Shown here: positions 53,315-62,765 of the stretch, in pieces
How positions within the stretch are numbered: position 1 is the stretch's first letter
Layout of the letters: each line of letters starts with the position of its first letter
Source of the DNA: Membranihabitans marinus
Lineage (GTDB): Bacteria; Bacteroidota; Bacteroidia; Chitinophagales; Saprospiraceae
NCBI RefSeq assembly: GCF_019802045.1
Contig: NZ_JAHVHU010000005.1
Coordinates: 124,001-188,000 of the forward strand
DNA: 64,000 bases
Reading direction: 5' to 3'
The notes under the pieces: generated by a model
What the model saw: the letters and a program-made list of their open reading frames with translations, nothing else
Databases searched by the model: none
Told to the model about the DNA's origin: nothing
Position numbers and translations under genes: made by a program

Positions 53315-53392
53315 TATAAGCCAAATATTTTATAAACCTAGCCTATAAATCATTTACCTTATAGTGAATCTTTATAAGCTATTCACCTTATG
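53315..53392. promoter_or_regulatory. Array of three palindromic operators upstream of the SatD gene
   Basis: Three 20-bp sites of form TATAAG-N8-CTTATA: 53315-53334 (TATAAG...TTTATA), 53344-53363 (TATAAA...CTTATA), 53373-53392 (TATAAG...CTTATG). Each begins exactly 29 bp after the last. The N8 spacers of sites 2 and 3 share the ATTnAC pattern. Such regularity in the 5' region of a helix-turn-helix gene suggests its own binding sites. Confidence 0.7.
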
Positions 53393-53657
53393 CAGACTCT
53401 CCCACCTGTATCGGCGAAGATCAGCTTATCGGAAAAAGAAGGATTAATTGTAATTGCGCAACCTTATTTAAAATCAAAAATGATGTTTGAGTTCATTCTT
53501 TCGATAAGGCTGAGTATCGTTACCGATGGCCCCATGTCTAACTTGCAGATATTACGTGTATTCTTAAAAAATAATAAAATATTTTGATATAAATCACGGA
53601 ATTAGTTGGAATAATTCATATTTTTCGCTTGGATCTTAACAGAATCAAATCATAAAA
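53393..53657. other. Spacer between the operator array and the symporter genes
   Basis: AT-rich. A 65-codon frame starting at the edge of the array (53390-53587) has no family resemblance. A CATATTTTTCG near 53618 may be a degenerate -7 element for the DUF4212 gene. Confidence 0.4.
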
Positions 53658-53915
53658 ATGCTTAAACCAGATCAAAAACAGTACTGGAAAGAAAACTTAA
53701 CCTACCTGCTCATACTCTTGTCAGTATGGTTTATCGTTTCGTTCGGATTTGGAATTATATGGGTGGAGGAATTGAATCAAATTCGTCTGGGAGGATACAA
53801 GCTTGGGTTTTGGTTTGCACAACAAGGGTCCATCTATATTTTTGTCCTGATCATATTTATTTATGTCTGGCTGATGAACCGGCTGGATCGAAAATACCAG
53901 GTCAATGAAGATTAA
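53658..53915 (+). CDS. DUF4212 small subunit of a sodium:solute symporter
   Basis: 85 residues with two transmembrane helices (YLLILLSVWFIVSFGFGIIW and GSIYIFVLIIFIYVWLMNRL) and the family motif YWKENLTY at the N-terminus plus KLGFWFAQQGSIYIFVL. Proteins of this family (PF13937) are encoded next to VC_2705-type sodium:solute symporters and are thought to be their small subunit. It lies 18 bp before the symporter gene. Confidence 0.92.
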   Translation: MLKPDQKQYWKENLTYLLILLSVWFIVSFGFGIIWVEELNQIRLGGYKLGFWFAQQGSIYIFVLIIFIYVWLMNRLDRKYQVNED

Positions 53916-53933
53916 TCCTATAAAATCGATAAA

Positions 53934-55634
53934 ATGATAGAGAACATCTGGACCTATGGCCTGGTTGCACTTACGTTTGCCATATACATCGGAGTAGCGA
54001 TCTGGTCCAAAGCGGGCTCGACCAAAGAATTTTATGTAGCGGGGGGCGGCGTTTCTCCGTTGGCCAATGGAATGGCGACGGCGGCTGACTGGATGTCCGC
54101 GGCTTCCTTTTTATCCATGGCCGGCATCATTTCTTTTTCCGGGTATATTGGTTCCCAATACCTCATGGGCTGGACCGGCGGCTATGTCTTGCTGGCTTTA
54201 TTGCTGGCGCCTTACTTAAGAAAATTCGGGAAATTTACCGTGCCGGATTTTATTGGAGAACGATATTACAGTCAGACCGCCCGAGTCATTGCCGTGATTT
54301 GTGCCTTATTCGTATCATTCACCTATGCGGTCGGTCAGATGAAAGGAGTAGGTGTCGCGTTTGCCCGTTTTCTGGAAGTGAAATTTGAAGTAGGTGTCGG
54401 GATCGGTATCGTCATCGTCATGTTTTATGCCGTATTGGGTGGAATGAAAGGAATCACTTACACCCAGGTCGCTCAATATTGTGTACTAATTTTTGCTTAT
54501 CTGGTTCCGGCCATTTTTATCTCCCTGTTTGTGACGGGCAATCCACTTCCTCAGCTTGGTCTCGGAGGAAAACTAGCGGACGGAGCCTGGTTACTGGATC
54601 GTCTGGATCAGATTCATACAGACCTAGGCTTCAAAGCCTATACATCGACGGACGTCAACCGAATCGATATGTTTTTTGTAACCGCTGCTTTGATGCTGGG
54701 CACGGCCGGCTTACCGCATGTTATCGTCCGATTTTTTACGGTTCCCCGTGTCAAGGATGCTCGGAAATCAGCGGGGTATGCGCTGGTCTTTATCGCTATT
54801 CTTTACACCACAGCCCCGGCGATAGCGGTTTTTGCAAAAACAAATCTGATCTCTGAAGTGGAAGGAAAACCATACAGCGAAGCACCCAACTGGTTTACGG
54901 ATTGGGAGCACACCGGTCTTCTGAGCTTCAACGATTTAAATCAGGACGGGAAAATACAATATTACAACGATCAAAATCCCCAATATGTCCGGAAAGCGGA
55001 AGCTCAGGGACTCAACGGCAACGAACTTACCATTGACCCGGATATAATCGTTCTGGCCAATCCCGAAATGGCGAGTTTACCGGCCTGGGTGATCGGCTTA
55101 GTGGTGGCGGGTGGATTAGCGGCGGCCTTATCGACGGCAGCGGGCCTGCTGCTGGTCATCTCTACATCTATATCACATGATTTACTAAAAAAATGGCTCA
55201 AACCGGACATTACGGAAAAGAATGAACTATGGGCCGCCCGAATTTCAATTATGGTGGCGGTTATTATTTCCGGAATAGCGGGCATCAATCCCCCGGGCTT
55301 TGTGGCAGAAGTAGTGGCGTTTGCATTTGGGTTGGCTGCAGCTTCTTTCTTCCCGGCTATTGTGCTTGGCATATTCTCATCCCGGGTCAACAAGGAGGGA
55401 GCGCTGGCAGGCATGGTCGTTGGTCTGGCTTTTACAGCATCCTATATTTTATATTTTGCGGTGTTGGGCTATGGCGGGCCGGAAGATTACTGGTTCGGCA
55501 TCTCCCCGAAAGGAATCGGCACCCTCGGAATGCTCCTTAACCTGGTCGTTACACTGTTGATCACCTATATCACCCCGGCCCCGCCGGAAGACATCAAAAC
55601 CATGGTTCAGCGCATACGGGTACCAAAAGAATAA
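53934..55634 (+). CDS. Sodium:solute symporter (VC_2705/ActP-like, probably acetate)
   Basis: 566 residues, about 13 transmembrane segments. SSS signatures: EFYVAGGGVSPLANGMATAA, ADWMSAASFLSMAGIISFSG, RKFGKFTVPDFIGERYYSQT, GTAGLPHVIVRFFTVPRVKD and LAAALSTAAGLLLVISTSIS. In an extracytoplasmic loop DLNQDGKIQYYN (334-345) has the spacing of an EF-hand calcium loop. With the DUF4212 subunit and acs next door, acetate or a similar short carboxylate is the likely substrate. The family is sodium-coupled and sits in the inner membrane. Confidence 0.9.
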   Translation: MIENIWTYGLVALTFAIYIGVAIWSKAGSTKEFYVAGGGVSPLANGMATAADWMSAASFLSMAGIISFSGYIGSQYLMGWTGGYVLLALLLAPYLRKFGKFTVPDFIGERYYSQTARVIAVICALFVSFTYAVGQMKGVGVAFARFLEVKFEVGVGIGIVIVMFYAVLGGMKGITYTQVAQYCVLIFAYLVPAIFISLFVTGNPLPQLGLGGKLADGAWLLDRLDQIHTDLGFKAYTSTDVNRIDMFFVTAALMLGTAGLPHVIVRFFTVPRVKDARKSAGYALVFIAILYTTAPAIAVFAKTNLISEVEGKPYSEAPNWFTDWEHTGLLSFNDLNQDGKIQYYNDQNPQYVRKAEAQGLNGNELTIDPDIIVLANPEMASLPAWVIGLVVAGGLAAALSTAAGLLLVISTSISHDLLKKWLKPDITEKNELWAARISIMVAVIISGIAGINPPGFVAEVVAFAFGLAAASFFPAIVLGIFSSRVNKEGALAGMVVGLAFTASYILYFAVLGYGGPEDYWFGISPKGIGTLGMLLNLVVTLLITYITPAPPEDIKTMVQRIRVPKE

Positions 55635-55816
55635 TCAGGGCAAGCGGAGTCTATTGATAGTTTAATAACCACAAAATTCGACTGATTTAATTGAAGCTTC
55701 ACAATTAAAAGAGGCACTTTCATGAAATAGGATGACCAGATTTTGGAAATCACAGAATAATTGTCAAACTTAAGCGCTTCATTAAAATTTTCAGATAAAA
55801 ATCAATAACACAAGAA

Positions 55817-57754
55817 ATGGAGGACATCAGAATTAAATCCAAAGCGGATTATCAAGCGGCCTATCAGGAAAGCGTGGATCACCCGGAACAATTTTGGGCC
55901 AAGATCGCGGACACATTTGACTGGAAAAAACCCTATGATAAGGTCCTGGAATGGGAATTTGAGACCCCGGACATCAAGTGGTTTCAAGGCGGTCAGATCA
56001 ATATGGCTGAAAACTGCCTGGACCGTTACCTGGAGACCCAGCCGGATAAGACCGCTATTCTTTGGGAACCCAATGACCCCAATGATGACAATATTGCCTG
56101 GAGCTACAAAGAACTTCATCACCGAGTATGCAAGTTTGCCAACGTATTGAAGGCCAATGGTATAGAAAAAGGAGACCGGGTGTGTATATACATGCCGATG
56201 GTTCCACACCTGGCTGTAGCACTTTTAGCCTGCACGCGGATTGGTGCCATTCATTCCGTGGTGTTTGCGGGCTTCTCTGCTCAGTCGCTCGCAGACCGGA
56301 TCAATGATTCCAGTTGTAAAATTGTACTGACGACAGACGGTAGCTTCCGCGGAAACAAGGAGATTGACATTAAAGGTATAGTAGATGAAGGAGTTTCCAA
56401 GACGAGCAGTGTAGAAAAAGTCATTGTCCTGAAGCGCACGGAGAAGTTTATCAACATGAAAGAAGGCAGAGACGTCTGGTGGGACGATGAAATGGAAAAA
56501 GTGGATGCCAACTGTCCGGCCGAACCCATGGATGCGGAGGATCCACTCTTTATACTTTATACTTCGGGAAGTACAGGAAAACCCAAAGGAGTGGTTCATA
56601 CCACGGCGGGGTACATGGTGAGCACATACTATACTTTTCTCAATGTCTTTCAATACGAAGATGAAGACGTATACTGGTGTACGGCAGATATCGGTTGGAT
56701 TACCGGTCATTCCTACATCGTTTACGGCCCGCTTCTGGCCGGAGCAACGACACTGATGTTTGAAGGAATTCCGACCTGGCCGGATGCAGGACGTTTCTGG
56801 GCGATCGTAGATAAATACCAGGTGAACCAACTCTATACCGCTCCTACTGCCATCCGATCACTCATGGCCAATGGCCTGGAACCTGTGGCCCGTTATTCCC
56901 TGAACTCGCTGAAAGTGATCGGATCCGTTGGTGAACCCATCAACGAAGAAGCGTGGAAGTGGTACCACACTTATATTGGAAAAGGCAAATGTCCACTCGT
57001 CGACACCTGGTGGCAAACAGAGAATGGATCCATTCTGATATCCCCAATCCCCCATGTGACCGATATTCGACCGATGTATGCCACCAATCCACTCCCCGGC
57101 GTGCAGCCCATCATCCTGGATAAAGATGGAAACGAGATCACCGAACCCCATGAAGAAGGTTTACTCTGTATGAAATTTCCCTGGCCCTCCATCGTTCGGA
57201 CACTTTATGGAGACCACGATCGAATGCGCAACACCTATTTCTCGACCTTCAAAGGGTATTATTTTTCAGGGGATGCAGCCAAACGAGACAACAAAGGCCG
57301 GTACCGAATCATTGGGCGGGTCGATGACGTGATCAATGTTTCCGGACATCGGCTGGGTACTGCGGAACTGGAAGATGCCATCAACGAACACCCGTGGGTG
57401 GTCGAATCAGCTGTCGTTGGTTTTCCCCACGACATCAAAGGACAAGGGATTTATGCCTATATAATTACAGAACGGGACATAGACAGCCAACAGGCCTTCA
57501 AAGATGAGATCAATGAAACGGTCCGCAAAGAAATCGGACCCATTGCAAAACCGGACATCATTCAAGTAGTGCCGGGATTGCCAAAAACGCGAAGTGGAAA
57601 GATCATGCGTCGTATATTACGTAAAATCGCAGAAGGAGATATCTCGACATTGGGTGATACCTCGACACTCTTGAACCCAGACATTGTCGATGACATCGTA
57701 GAAGAAGCCACGACGGTCAATGAGGAACAAAAACACGCCTTTCTTAAGGATTAA
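55817..57754 (+). CDS. acs: Acetyl-CoA synthetase
   Basis: 645 residues, usual length. N-terminal ACS domain (ADTFDWKKPYDKVLEWEFET, KWFQGGQINMAENCLDRYLE); AMP-binding core A3 FILYTSGSTGKPKGVVHTTA (~245-264), WCTADIGWITGHSYIVYGPL, A5 TWWQTENGSI, A8 region GRYRIIGRVDDVINVSGHRL and the C-terminal KTRSGKIMRRILRKIAEGD, whose Lys is the usual acetylation-control site. It activates acetate to acetyl-CoA through acetyl-AMP. It follows the symporter by 182 bp, forming an acetate uptake and activation module, with a strong terminator after it. Confidence 0.96.
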   Translation: MEDIRIKSKADYQAAYQESVDHPEQFWAKIADTFDWKKPYDKVLEWEFETPDIKWFQGGQINMAENCLDRYLETQPDKTAILWEPNDPNDDNIAWSYKELHHRVCKFANVLKANGIEKGDRVCIYMPMVPHLAVALLACTRIGAIHSVVFAGFSAQSLADRINDSSCKIVLTTDGSFRGNKEIDIKGIVDEGVSKTSSVEKVIVLKRTEKFINMKEGRDVWWDDEMEKVDANCPAEPMDAEDPLFILYTSGSTGKPKGVVHTTAGYMVSTYYTFLNVFQYEDEDVYWCTADIGWITGHSYIVYGPLLAGATTLMFEGIPTWPDAGRFWAIVDKYQVNQLYTAPTAIRSLMANGLEPVARYSLNSLKVIGSVGEPINEEAWKWYHTYIGKGKCPLVDTWWQTENGSILISPIPHVTDIRPMYATNPLPGVQPIILDKDGNEITEPHEEGLLCMKFPWPSIVRTLYGDHDRMRNTYFSTFKGYYFSGDAAKRDNKGRYRIIGRVDDVINVSGHRLGTAELEDAINEHPWVVESAVVGFPHDIKGQGIYAYIITERDIDSQQAFKDEINETVRKEIGPIAKPDIIQVVPGLPKTRSGKIMRRILRKIAEGDISTLGDTSTLLNPDIVDDIVEEATTVNEEQKHAFLKD

Positions 57755-57778
57755 ATCCTAATTGCATGTGCACAAAAA

Positions 57779-57813
57779 AACCTCCGGGAATTTAAATTTT
57801 CCGGAGGTTTTTT
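57779..57813. terminator. Bidirectional rho-independent terminator (acs / TonB receptor)
   Basis: CCTCCGGGAA pairs with TTTTCCGGAGG, flanked by A-run on the left and TTTTTT on the right, so it can terminate both acs (ends 57754) and the convergent receptor gene (ends 57916). Confidence 0.85.
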
Positions 57814-57915
57814 CTTGGAGGCCCAAACGATATGACATCGACAACTGGTTAAAAAACCCTGGAAGCATGCGTATCCCTACCAGCCATACGAATTAAAACG
57901 CTCAGTAAAATCAGG

Positions 57916-60417
57916 TCAGAACTGACCGCCCTGATCACCCCCTTGCTGACCACTGTCTCCTCCCTTCACATCATCATTTTTGATCACACTCTGACGATTC
58001 TGTTGCTTAAAGTCCAGGTTTCCGAACCGATAACTAAAGCTCACGCCAAAGGACTGGAACGGTATGGTAAAGTCAGACACTTGTGTAAAGTTAGCTCCTT
58101 CCAATTCGGACCGGAATGATTTACTTTTATTAAACAGATCGGTCACCGTCAGACCAATTGTACCTCGTTCCCCAAAGATTTCTTTTTGAACCCCAAAGCT
58201 CATCATAGAAAATGAAGGCAATCGTCCCTGGATCGACCATCGTTGCGAGTTCCCAAACATAAACCCTTCGGCTTTCCAGCCTTTTCCAAAATTATAGGTG
58301 GCACTGACAAACATGCGGGTAATCCAGTTGCTGTAGGCATCCTCTACGTTGAGTTCTTCACTGGCTTCCACCACATGGTGTTGGTTAATATCCAGGTTCC
58401 CACGCAGGGTCAGATTATTTCTAATCGAAAACGAAGTAAACAGGTTGGCTCCATACACATCGGTCTTGCCCACATTCTCAAACGTATTTACTGAAACTCC
58501 CTGATCGTTAATACGCAGATAACTGGAAATAATATCCCGGGTGCGCTTGTAATAGGTGCTGAAGTTGATCACGGTCCCCTTGATAAAGGTGGAATAACCC
58601 AGTTCGTACTGGCTGGTTAGTTCTGGTGACAGGTAGGGGTTTCCTTCTGTAATAATCTTCCGGTCTTCCTGATTACGATAGGGGTTGATGTAAAACAAGC
58701 TCGGTCGCTGGATCCGCTCTGTGTAGGATGCCTTGATCGTATTGAATTTGATCTTTTTGGATAAAATGACCGTGGGTAAAAAATTACCATACGATTGATC
58801 GAAAGCACCTGATCCATCAATAAATTCACCATCTATATTGGTCCCTTCATACCGCGCACCGACGACTGCTGACCAGGTTTCCCAAAAATTGAGATTCATG
58901 GATGCATACCCCGCATACACATTCTGCCCGTAGAGAAACTCATCCGTCCGTTCGGGATCCACGATATACTGATTCTCGTCCAGGTTGAAAATTCTAAAAT
59001 CATACTTACTGTCGATGTTTCGAAACACCCCTTTGGCCCCTGTTTCCAGTTTTATGGCTTCACTAAATGGTTTGGTATAATCGATCTGAAAGGTAGATTC
59101 AAAATTATCGCCATCATTTTTATTCTTTTCTTTGTAATTCTTTGATACGTCTGCTCCCAACCGTTCAATCACTTTGTCGTCTTTACTCAGATCGCCGTTC
59201 AGTTGGAAGGCAAACACAAGTTCATGACCTTCTGTATCAAACTTCTTGGTATAGTCCGAAGTCCAGTCAAAACCGGAACGCAGATTCGTCCCTTCATTAA
59301 ATCGTTTATAGTTTTCTACCAGATCATTGACCGGGTCTACAAACATCGATTCCAACTCACCATCCCGGTCCGAGGTAAACCCACGGAAAGAAATGGTTGA
59401 ATTGATGGAATTAAAAGCATTAAAGTCATAGAATGCGCCCAATTTTCCCCGAAAACCGATTCTCGATGAGGTGTTCACGCCATCCTGCTGAAGAATTCGG
59501 GTCCCCGAGGGAGTTTCGTCTTTTCGCAGGAACATATTTTTCCCTTGCTGGGGCCAGCTAAAAAAAGCGCCCCCGCCTCCATTGATGCCAAAACGCTGCT
59601 TGACACCTGAAATATTGAAAGCGGCTCTGTTTTGCCGGGTACCCAGGGTGGCGTTGACATTTCCACTCATCCCCTGTACCTTGCTTTCCTTGGTAATGAT
59701 ATTTATAATTCCGCCCGAACCCTCGCCATCATACTTGGCGCTCGGGGTTGTAATCACCTCTACTTTGGAGATTTCATCGGCCGGTATCATTTTCAACGCA
59801 TCTGCGATAGATCCTGAGAATATCCCCGACGGTTTCCCATTTATCAAAATTTTTAGATTTTGCGAACCCCGCAAGGACACATTGCCATTCATGTCGACGT
59901 TGAGCATCGGTACTTTCCGAAGCACATCGGCCGCGTCTCCGCCTTTGACCGATACGTCGTTTTCGGCATTGTATACCAGTCGGTCTACTTTATTCTCAAC
60001 CAAGGCCTTTTGCCCTTCGACTTTCACGGTCTCAAGCAACACCTGATCGGTTTGAAGCTGTATAGTCCCCAGATCTGCATCGGGGGATTTTAAAGTCAAC
60101 TCAATGTCCGTCACCTTTCGAGGCGTATATCCGATAAATGAAATACTCACATCGTACGTGCCCGGTTTTATATTGGGTACGACAAAATTCCCATTTTCAT
60201 CAGAAATAGTTCCGTCAATATCTTTATCAAATCCACTGCGTCGCAAGGCAATGGTTGCAAATTCTACGGGTGTCTGACTGGCACTATCGATGATCTGACC
60301 GGTAATTTTACCAACAATATTACTTCCGCTCGATGCACCTCCGGCACCCGGATACTGCGCCAACGCAAAAGTGGATATAAAGAGAAGTAAAAAACAAGAA
60401 AAGGCTGCTTTGTTCAT
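57916..60417 (-). CDS. TonB-dependent-receptor-like outer membrane protein (CarboxypepD_reg plus OMP_b-brl_3)
   Basis: 833 residues. Signal peptide at ~1-20. Residues ~33-120 are a carboxypeptidase-regulatory-like domain (GKITGQIIDSASQTPVEFAT, ISDENGNFVVPNIKPGTYDV, ISFIGYTPR). The plug at ~130-240 has VSVKGGDAADVLRKVPMLNV, GNVSLRGSQNLKILINGKPS and EVITTPSAKYDGEGSGGIIN. The rest is an outer_membrane_beta-barrel_3 domain (SYTERIQRPSLFYINPYRNQ) with a Gln-rich tail. No TonB box is obvious. It may transport or scavenge an unknown ligand. No SusD-like partner is adjacent. Confidence 0.88.
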   Translation of the reverse strand: MNKAAFSCFLLLFISTFALAQYPGAGGASSGSNIVGKITGQIIDSASQTPVEFATIALRRSGFDKDIDGTISDENGNFVVPNIKPGTYDVSISFIGYTPRKVTDIELTLKSPDADLGTIQLQTDQVLLETVKVEGQKALVENKVDRLVYNAENDVSVKGGDAADVLRKVPMLNVDMNGNVSLRGSQNLKILINGKPSGIFSGSIADALKMIPADEISKVEVITTPSAKYDGEGSGGIINIITKESKVQGMSGNVNATLGTRQNRAAFNISGVKQRFGINGGGGAFFSWPQQGKNMFLRKDETPSGTRILQQDGVNTSSRIGFRGKLGAFYDFNAFNSINSTISFRGFTSDRDGELESMFVDPVNDLVENYKRFNEGTNLRSGFDWTSDYTKKFDTEGHELVFAFQLNGDLSKDDKVIERLGADVSKNYKEKNKNDGDNFESTFQIDYTKPFSEAIKLETGAKGVFRNIDSKYDFRIFNLDENQYIVDPERTDEFLYGQNVYAGYASMNLNFWETWSAVVGARYEGTNIDGEFIDGSGAFDQSYGNFLPTVILSKKIKFNTIKASYTERIQRPSLFYINPYRNQEDRKIITEGNPYLSPELTSQYELGYSTFIKGTVINFSTYYKRTRDIISSYLRINDQGVSVNTFENVGKTDVYGANLFTSFSIRNNLTLRGNLDINQHHVVEASEELNVEDAYSNWITRMFVSATYNFGKGWKAEGFMFGNSQRWSIQGRLPSFSMMSFGVQKEIFGERGTIGLTVTDLFNKSKSFRSELEGANFTQVSDFTIPFQSFGVSFSYRFGNLDFKQQNRQSVIKNDDVKGGDSGQQGGDQGGQF

Positions 60418-60455
60418 TATTGAATGGTTTAATGTTAATGTCGCTATACAATTGG

Positions 60456-60463
60456 CAAATTTA
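60456..60463 (-). promoter_or_regulatory. Bacteroidota -7 promoter element for the receptor gene
   Basis: The minus strand reads TAAATTTG, an exact TAnnTTTG match, 38 bases before the ATG at 60417. A -33 TTTG is not clear. Confidence 0.45.
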
Positions 60464-60589
60464 ATAAATCGTACTCGGTTGATTCTATTTCTTAGACCAA
60501 CGGTGTGTATTATAAGATAAGAGTTAGTGGAACACCGTATTTTACCGTTTGTTTAAAAGCAGGGCGTAAAAAAAACACCAATTTTACGT

Positions 60590-60961
60590 TCAACTCGCTA
60601 ATTTATAACCGACAAAAACCATGAAGAGACCGAGCAAAACGCTGGATAAAGCATAGAGCAAAAATCGATCATACGCTCCGATCTGGAGTAAAGCCATGTT
60701 TTCATAGGAAAAGGCAGAAAAAGTAGTGAAACCTCCGCAAAATCCGGTAATCAATAAGAGCTTTTGAATTTCCCCGGTCTGGCTGGAAGACAGTACCAAG
60801 CCATAGATAATTCCGATCACCAATGAACCGATTATATTGACCAGAAACGTCCCCCAGGGAAAGTTCATTGGTGTCCATCCAGATACCCATACCCCGACCA
60901 AATACCGAAGTACGGATCCAATTCCCCCGCCCAGAAAAACAAGCATTAAATTAATAGCCAT
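60590..60961 (-). CDS. crcB: Fluoride efflux channel CrcB/Fluc
   Basis: 123 residues, four transmembrane helices. Family signatures GGGIGSVLRYLVGVWV (~11-26), FPWGTFLVNIIGSLVIGIIY (~34-53) and GFCGGFTTFSAFSYEN (~73-88) with the TTFS fluoride path. Dual-topology homodimer that leaks fluoride out of the cytoplasm. No fluoride riboswitch motif was seen upstream; the upstream spacer is simple sequence. Confidence 0.93.
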   Translation of the reverse strand: MAINLMLVFLGGGIGSVLRYLVGVWVSGWTPMNFPWGTFLVNIIGSLVIGIIYGLVLSSSQTGEIQKLLLITGFCGGFTTFSAFSYENMALLQIGAYDRFLLYALSSVLLGLFMVFVGYKLAS

Positions 60962-61324
60962 TGGTTGCTGGTTATTTGGTTATTTTGTTATTGTGCTATT
61001 CCTTACTGGTTACTGGTTACTGTGTTCTTGCGTTATTGCTACGCTTTAATGTCGTCATTCGTCGCTGATGCGCCTACCTGCTCCGCAAAGGTAAGTAGAC
61101 TTCGCTGTTCGTTGGATACTCCCGCCGTTGGCGCCAAACCACAAACAGGCAGAGCCTTAACTCCAAACGGCTGAAAGTTCCAAATTTCGAAAATTCCCTT
61201 TATCAACCCCATAAACCTCATAAACTTTATCAACCCTATAAACCTTATAAACAAAAACCACCACCGAATTCAAAATTCACCCCTTCATACCAACTAACCC
61301 GCTACAAATCCCCTAACCATTACA
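60962..61324. repeat. Intergenic simple-sequence region with a 9-bp tandem array
   Basis: 60962-61030 is GGTTATTTGGTTATT-like simple sequence. 61202-61255 is six consecutive 9-mers: ATCAACCCC, ATAAACCTC, ATAAACTTT, ATCAACCCT, ATAAACCTT, ATAAACAAA. No gene on either strand. Confidence 0.7.
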
Positions 61325-62380
61325 TTAACGGGTGCTAATCAAATAGCCATACGGGTGCAATTCATCGACGTTGTCAAACACGACTTTGGCTATTCCCAAT
61401 AGAGGAACAAAGACAACCATCCCTGCTACGCCCCAAATAAATCCACCAAGAAGCAAAGCAAATATCGTAGCCAGCGGGCTGAGGTCGACCTTTGCGCCAG
61501 CAATATTGGGGGTCAAAATATAACTTTCCACATTTTGGATGACGAAAAAATAAATACCGGCTATGAAAGCGGCCGAAGCCGTATCGTGGGTCAGCAATGC
61601 ATATAGTACCGGAAAAACACTACCCATCACAGAACCGATATAAGGAATCAGATTGAGCAAACCCGCCAATAATCCGAAAAACAAGGCGTGCTTTATACCA
61701 ATAAAGTAAAGAGCGGCTGTATTGACTACAGATAGGATCAACACGACGATAAATATACCGGCAATATAAGAGCTGGCGACCTGTGTGGTCTTTTCAACGA
61801 TGTGCGTTGCCTCTCCCACCCCTTCTTTACTTTGGACTCGAACCAACCGGATGATGAAATTTTTAAGACGCCCCCGATACAACAAAAGTAAAATTGAATA
61901 GGTGACCACGATCATAAAATTCACCAGGTAGCCACCCAGCGAACGCAGTAGAAGGGTCGCAAAGTTGGTGATACCACCAGCGGCCAGGCTCAATTGATTT
62001 TTAAGATACCCCTCCTGCTGTTCTTTAGACAATTCAAAGGTGTCTGATATATAGATGTACACATTTTCCAACATGGTCGGAAGTCGATCCTCTAAGGATC
62101 CCAGATCGCGCCCCAGCAATATCAACTGATTAATTAAAATAGAGAATATCGTTATAATGATGCTGACAGTCAACAAGACACTTACCAAAGATGCTAACAG
62201 TCGTGGGAATTTCCACCGTTCCAATTGACGGGTAAAAGGGGCCAGCAACATTGCAAGAAGGCTGCCCAGTGCCAAGGGTATGAGAAATGAGCTTCCCCAA
62301 TAAAGCAAAGTAAATAAAAGGAGTAAAAACAGAAGCACCTGATTCACATGGAAAAGTGCTGAGGTGTTTTTTACATTCAT
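61325..62380 (-). CDS. AI-2E family transporter (YdiK/TqsA-like permease)
   Basis: 351 residues, about eight transmembrane segments in the 4+4 family arrangement: VLLFLLLLFTLLYWGSSFLI, RLLASLVSVLLTVSIIITIF, then a soluble loop (~70-140), and SYIAGIFIVVLILSVVNTAA, GLLAGLLNLIPYIGSVMGSV, LLGGFIWGVAGMVVFVPLLG. The GLLNLIPYIG motif is characteristic. Named for autoinducer-2 export in E. coli TqsA; other members have ion or proton antiport roles, so substrate is open. Monocistronic. Confidence 0.9.
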   Translation of the reverse strand: MNVKNTSALFHVNQVLLFLLLLFTLLYWGSSFLIPLALGSLLAMLLAPFTRQLERWKFPRLLASLVSVLLTVSIIITIFSILINQLILLGRDLGSLEDRLPTMLENVYIYISDTFELSKEQQEGYLKNQLSLAAGGITNFATLLLRSLGGYLVNFMIVVTYSILLLLYRGRLKNFIIRLVRVQSKEGVGEATHIVEKTTQVASSYIAGIFIVVLILSVVNTAALYFIGIKHALFFGLLAGLLNLIPYIGSVMGSVFPVLYALLTHDTASAAFIAGIYFFVIQNVESYILTPNIAGAKVDLSPLATIFALLLGGFIWGVAGMVVFVPLLGIAKVVFDNVDELHPYGYLISTR

Positions 62381-62529
62381 TGTATTCCGGGTTTGAGATC
62401 CTCAAAACGCCTAAAATACAAATAATATGAATGATCCGCACCCATTAACATTTATTGGATAAAAGCAATCTTTCAAATGCCTGATGGACCTAATTCTGGA
62501 TTCCAAATCATGATCGATTTGAAAAAAGG

Positions 62530-62614
62530 TGCCCGGGGCGGGACTTGAACCCGCACGACCGCAATGGTCACAGGATTTTAAGTCCTGCGTGTCTACCAAT
62601 TCCACCACCCGGGC
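62530..62614 (-). tRNA. tRNA-Leu (anticodon UAA)
   Basis: Minus strand: acceptor GCCCGGG/CCCGGGC, D-arm TGGTGGAATTGGTAGACAC, anticodon stem-loop CAGGACTTAAAATCCTG with anticodon TAA, a long variable arm (TGACCATTGCGGTCG) and T-arm GCGGGTTCAAGTCCCGC. The long variable arm confirms a class II tRNA. The full 3' CCA is not encoded. The gene is divergent from tRNA-Gly. Confidence 0.95.
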
Positions 62615-62765
62615 GAAAATATATACGGCATGAGACCCTGGTCCTTTGACATGCTAAATGGGGATTTATTCTATCCCTGGATCTTATGCCGTCGCAAATC
62701 TAATACCTTCCCACTTAATTACAAACTTCTCGTCCGAAATAAAATAATAAATTATCGAATTTCGG

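Noticed and set aside
53390-53587. 65-codon frame directly after the operator array
   Set aside because: Starts in the last palindrome, has no ribosome site or family resemblance, and AT-rich DNA gives such frames by chance.
60962-61200. Fluoride riboswitch upstream of crcB
   Set aside because: The upstream sequence is simple repeat text and the conserved riboswitch core could not be found.
61202-61255. Possible CRISPR array
   Set aside because: The repeat unit is 9 bp with no spacers, so it is a tandem simple repeat.
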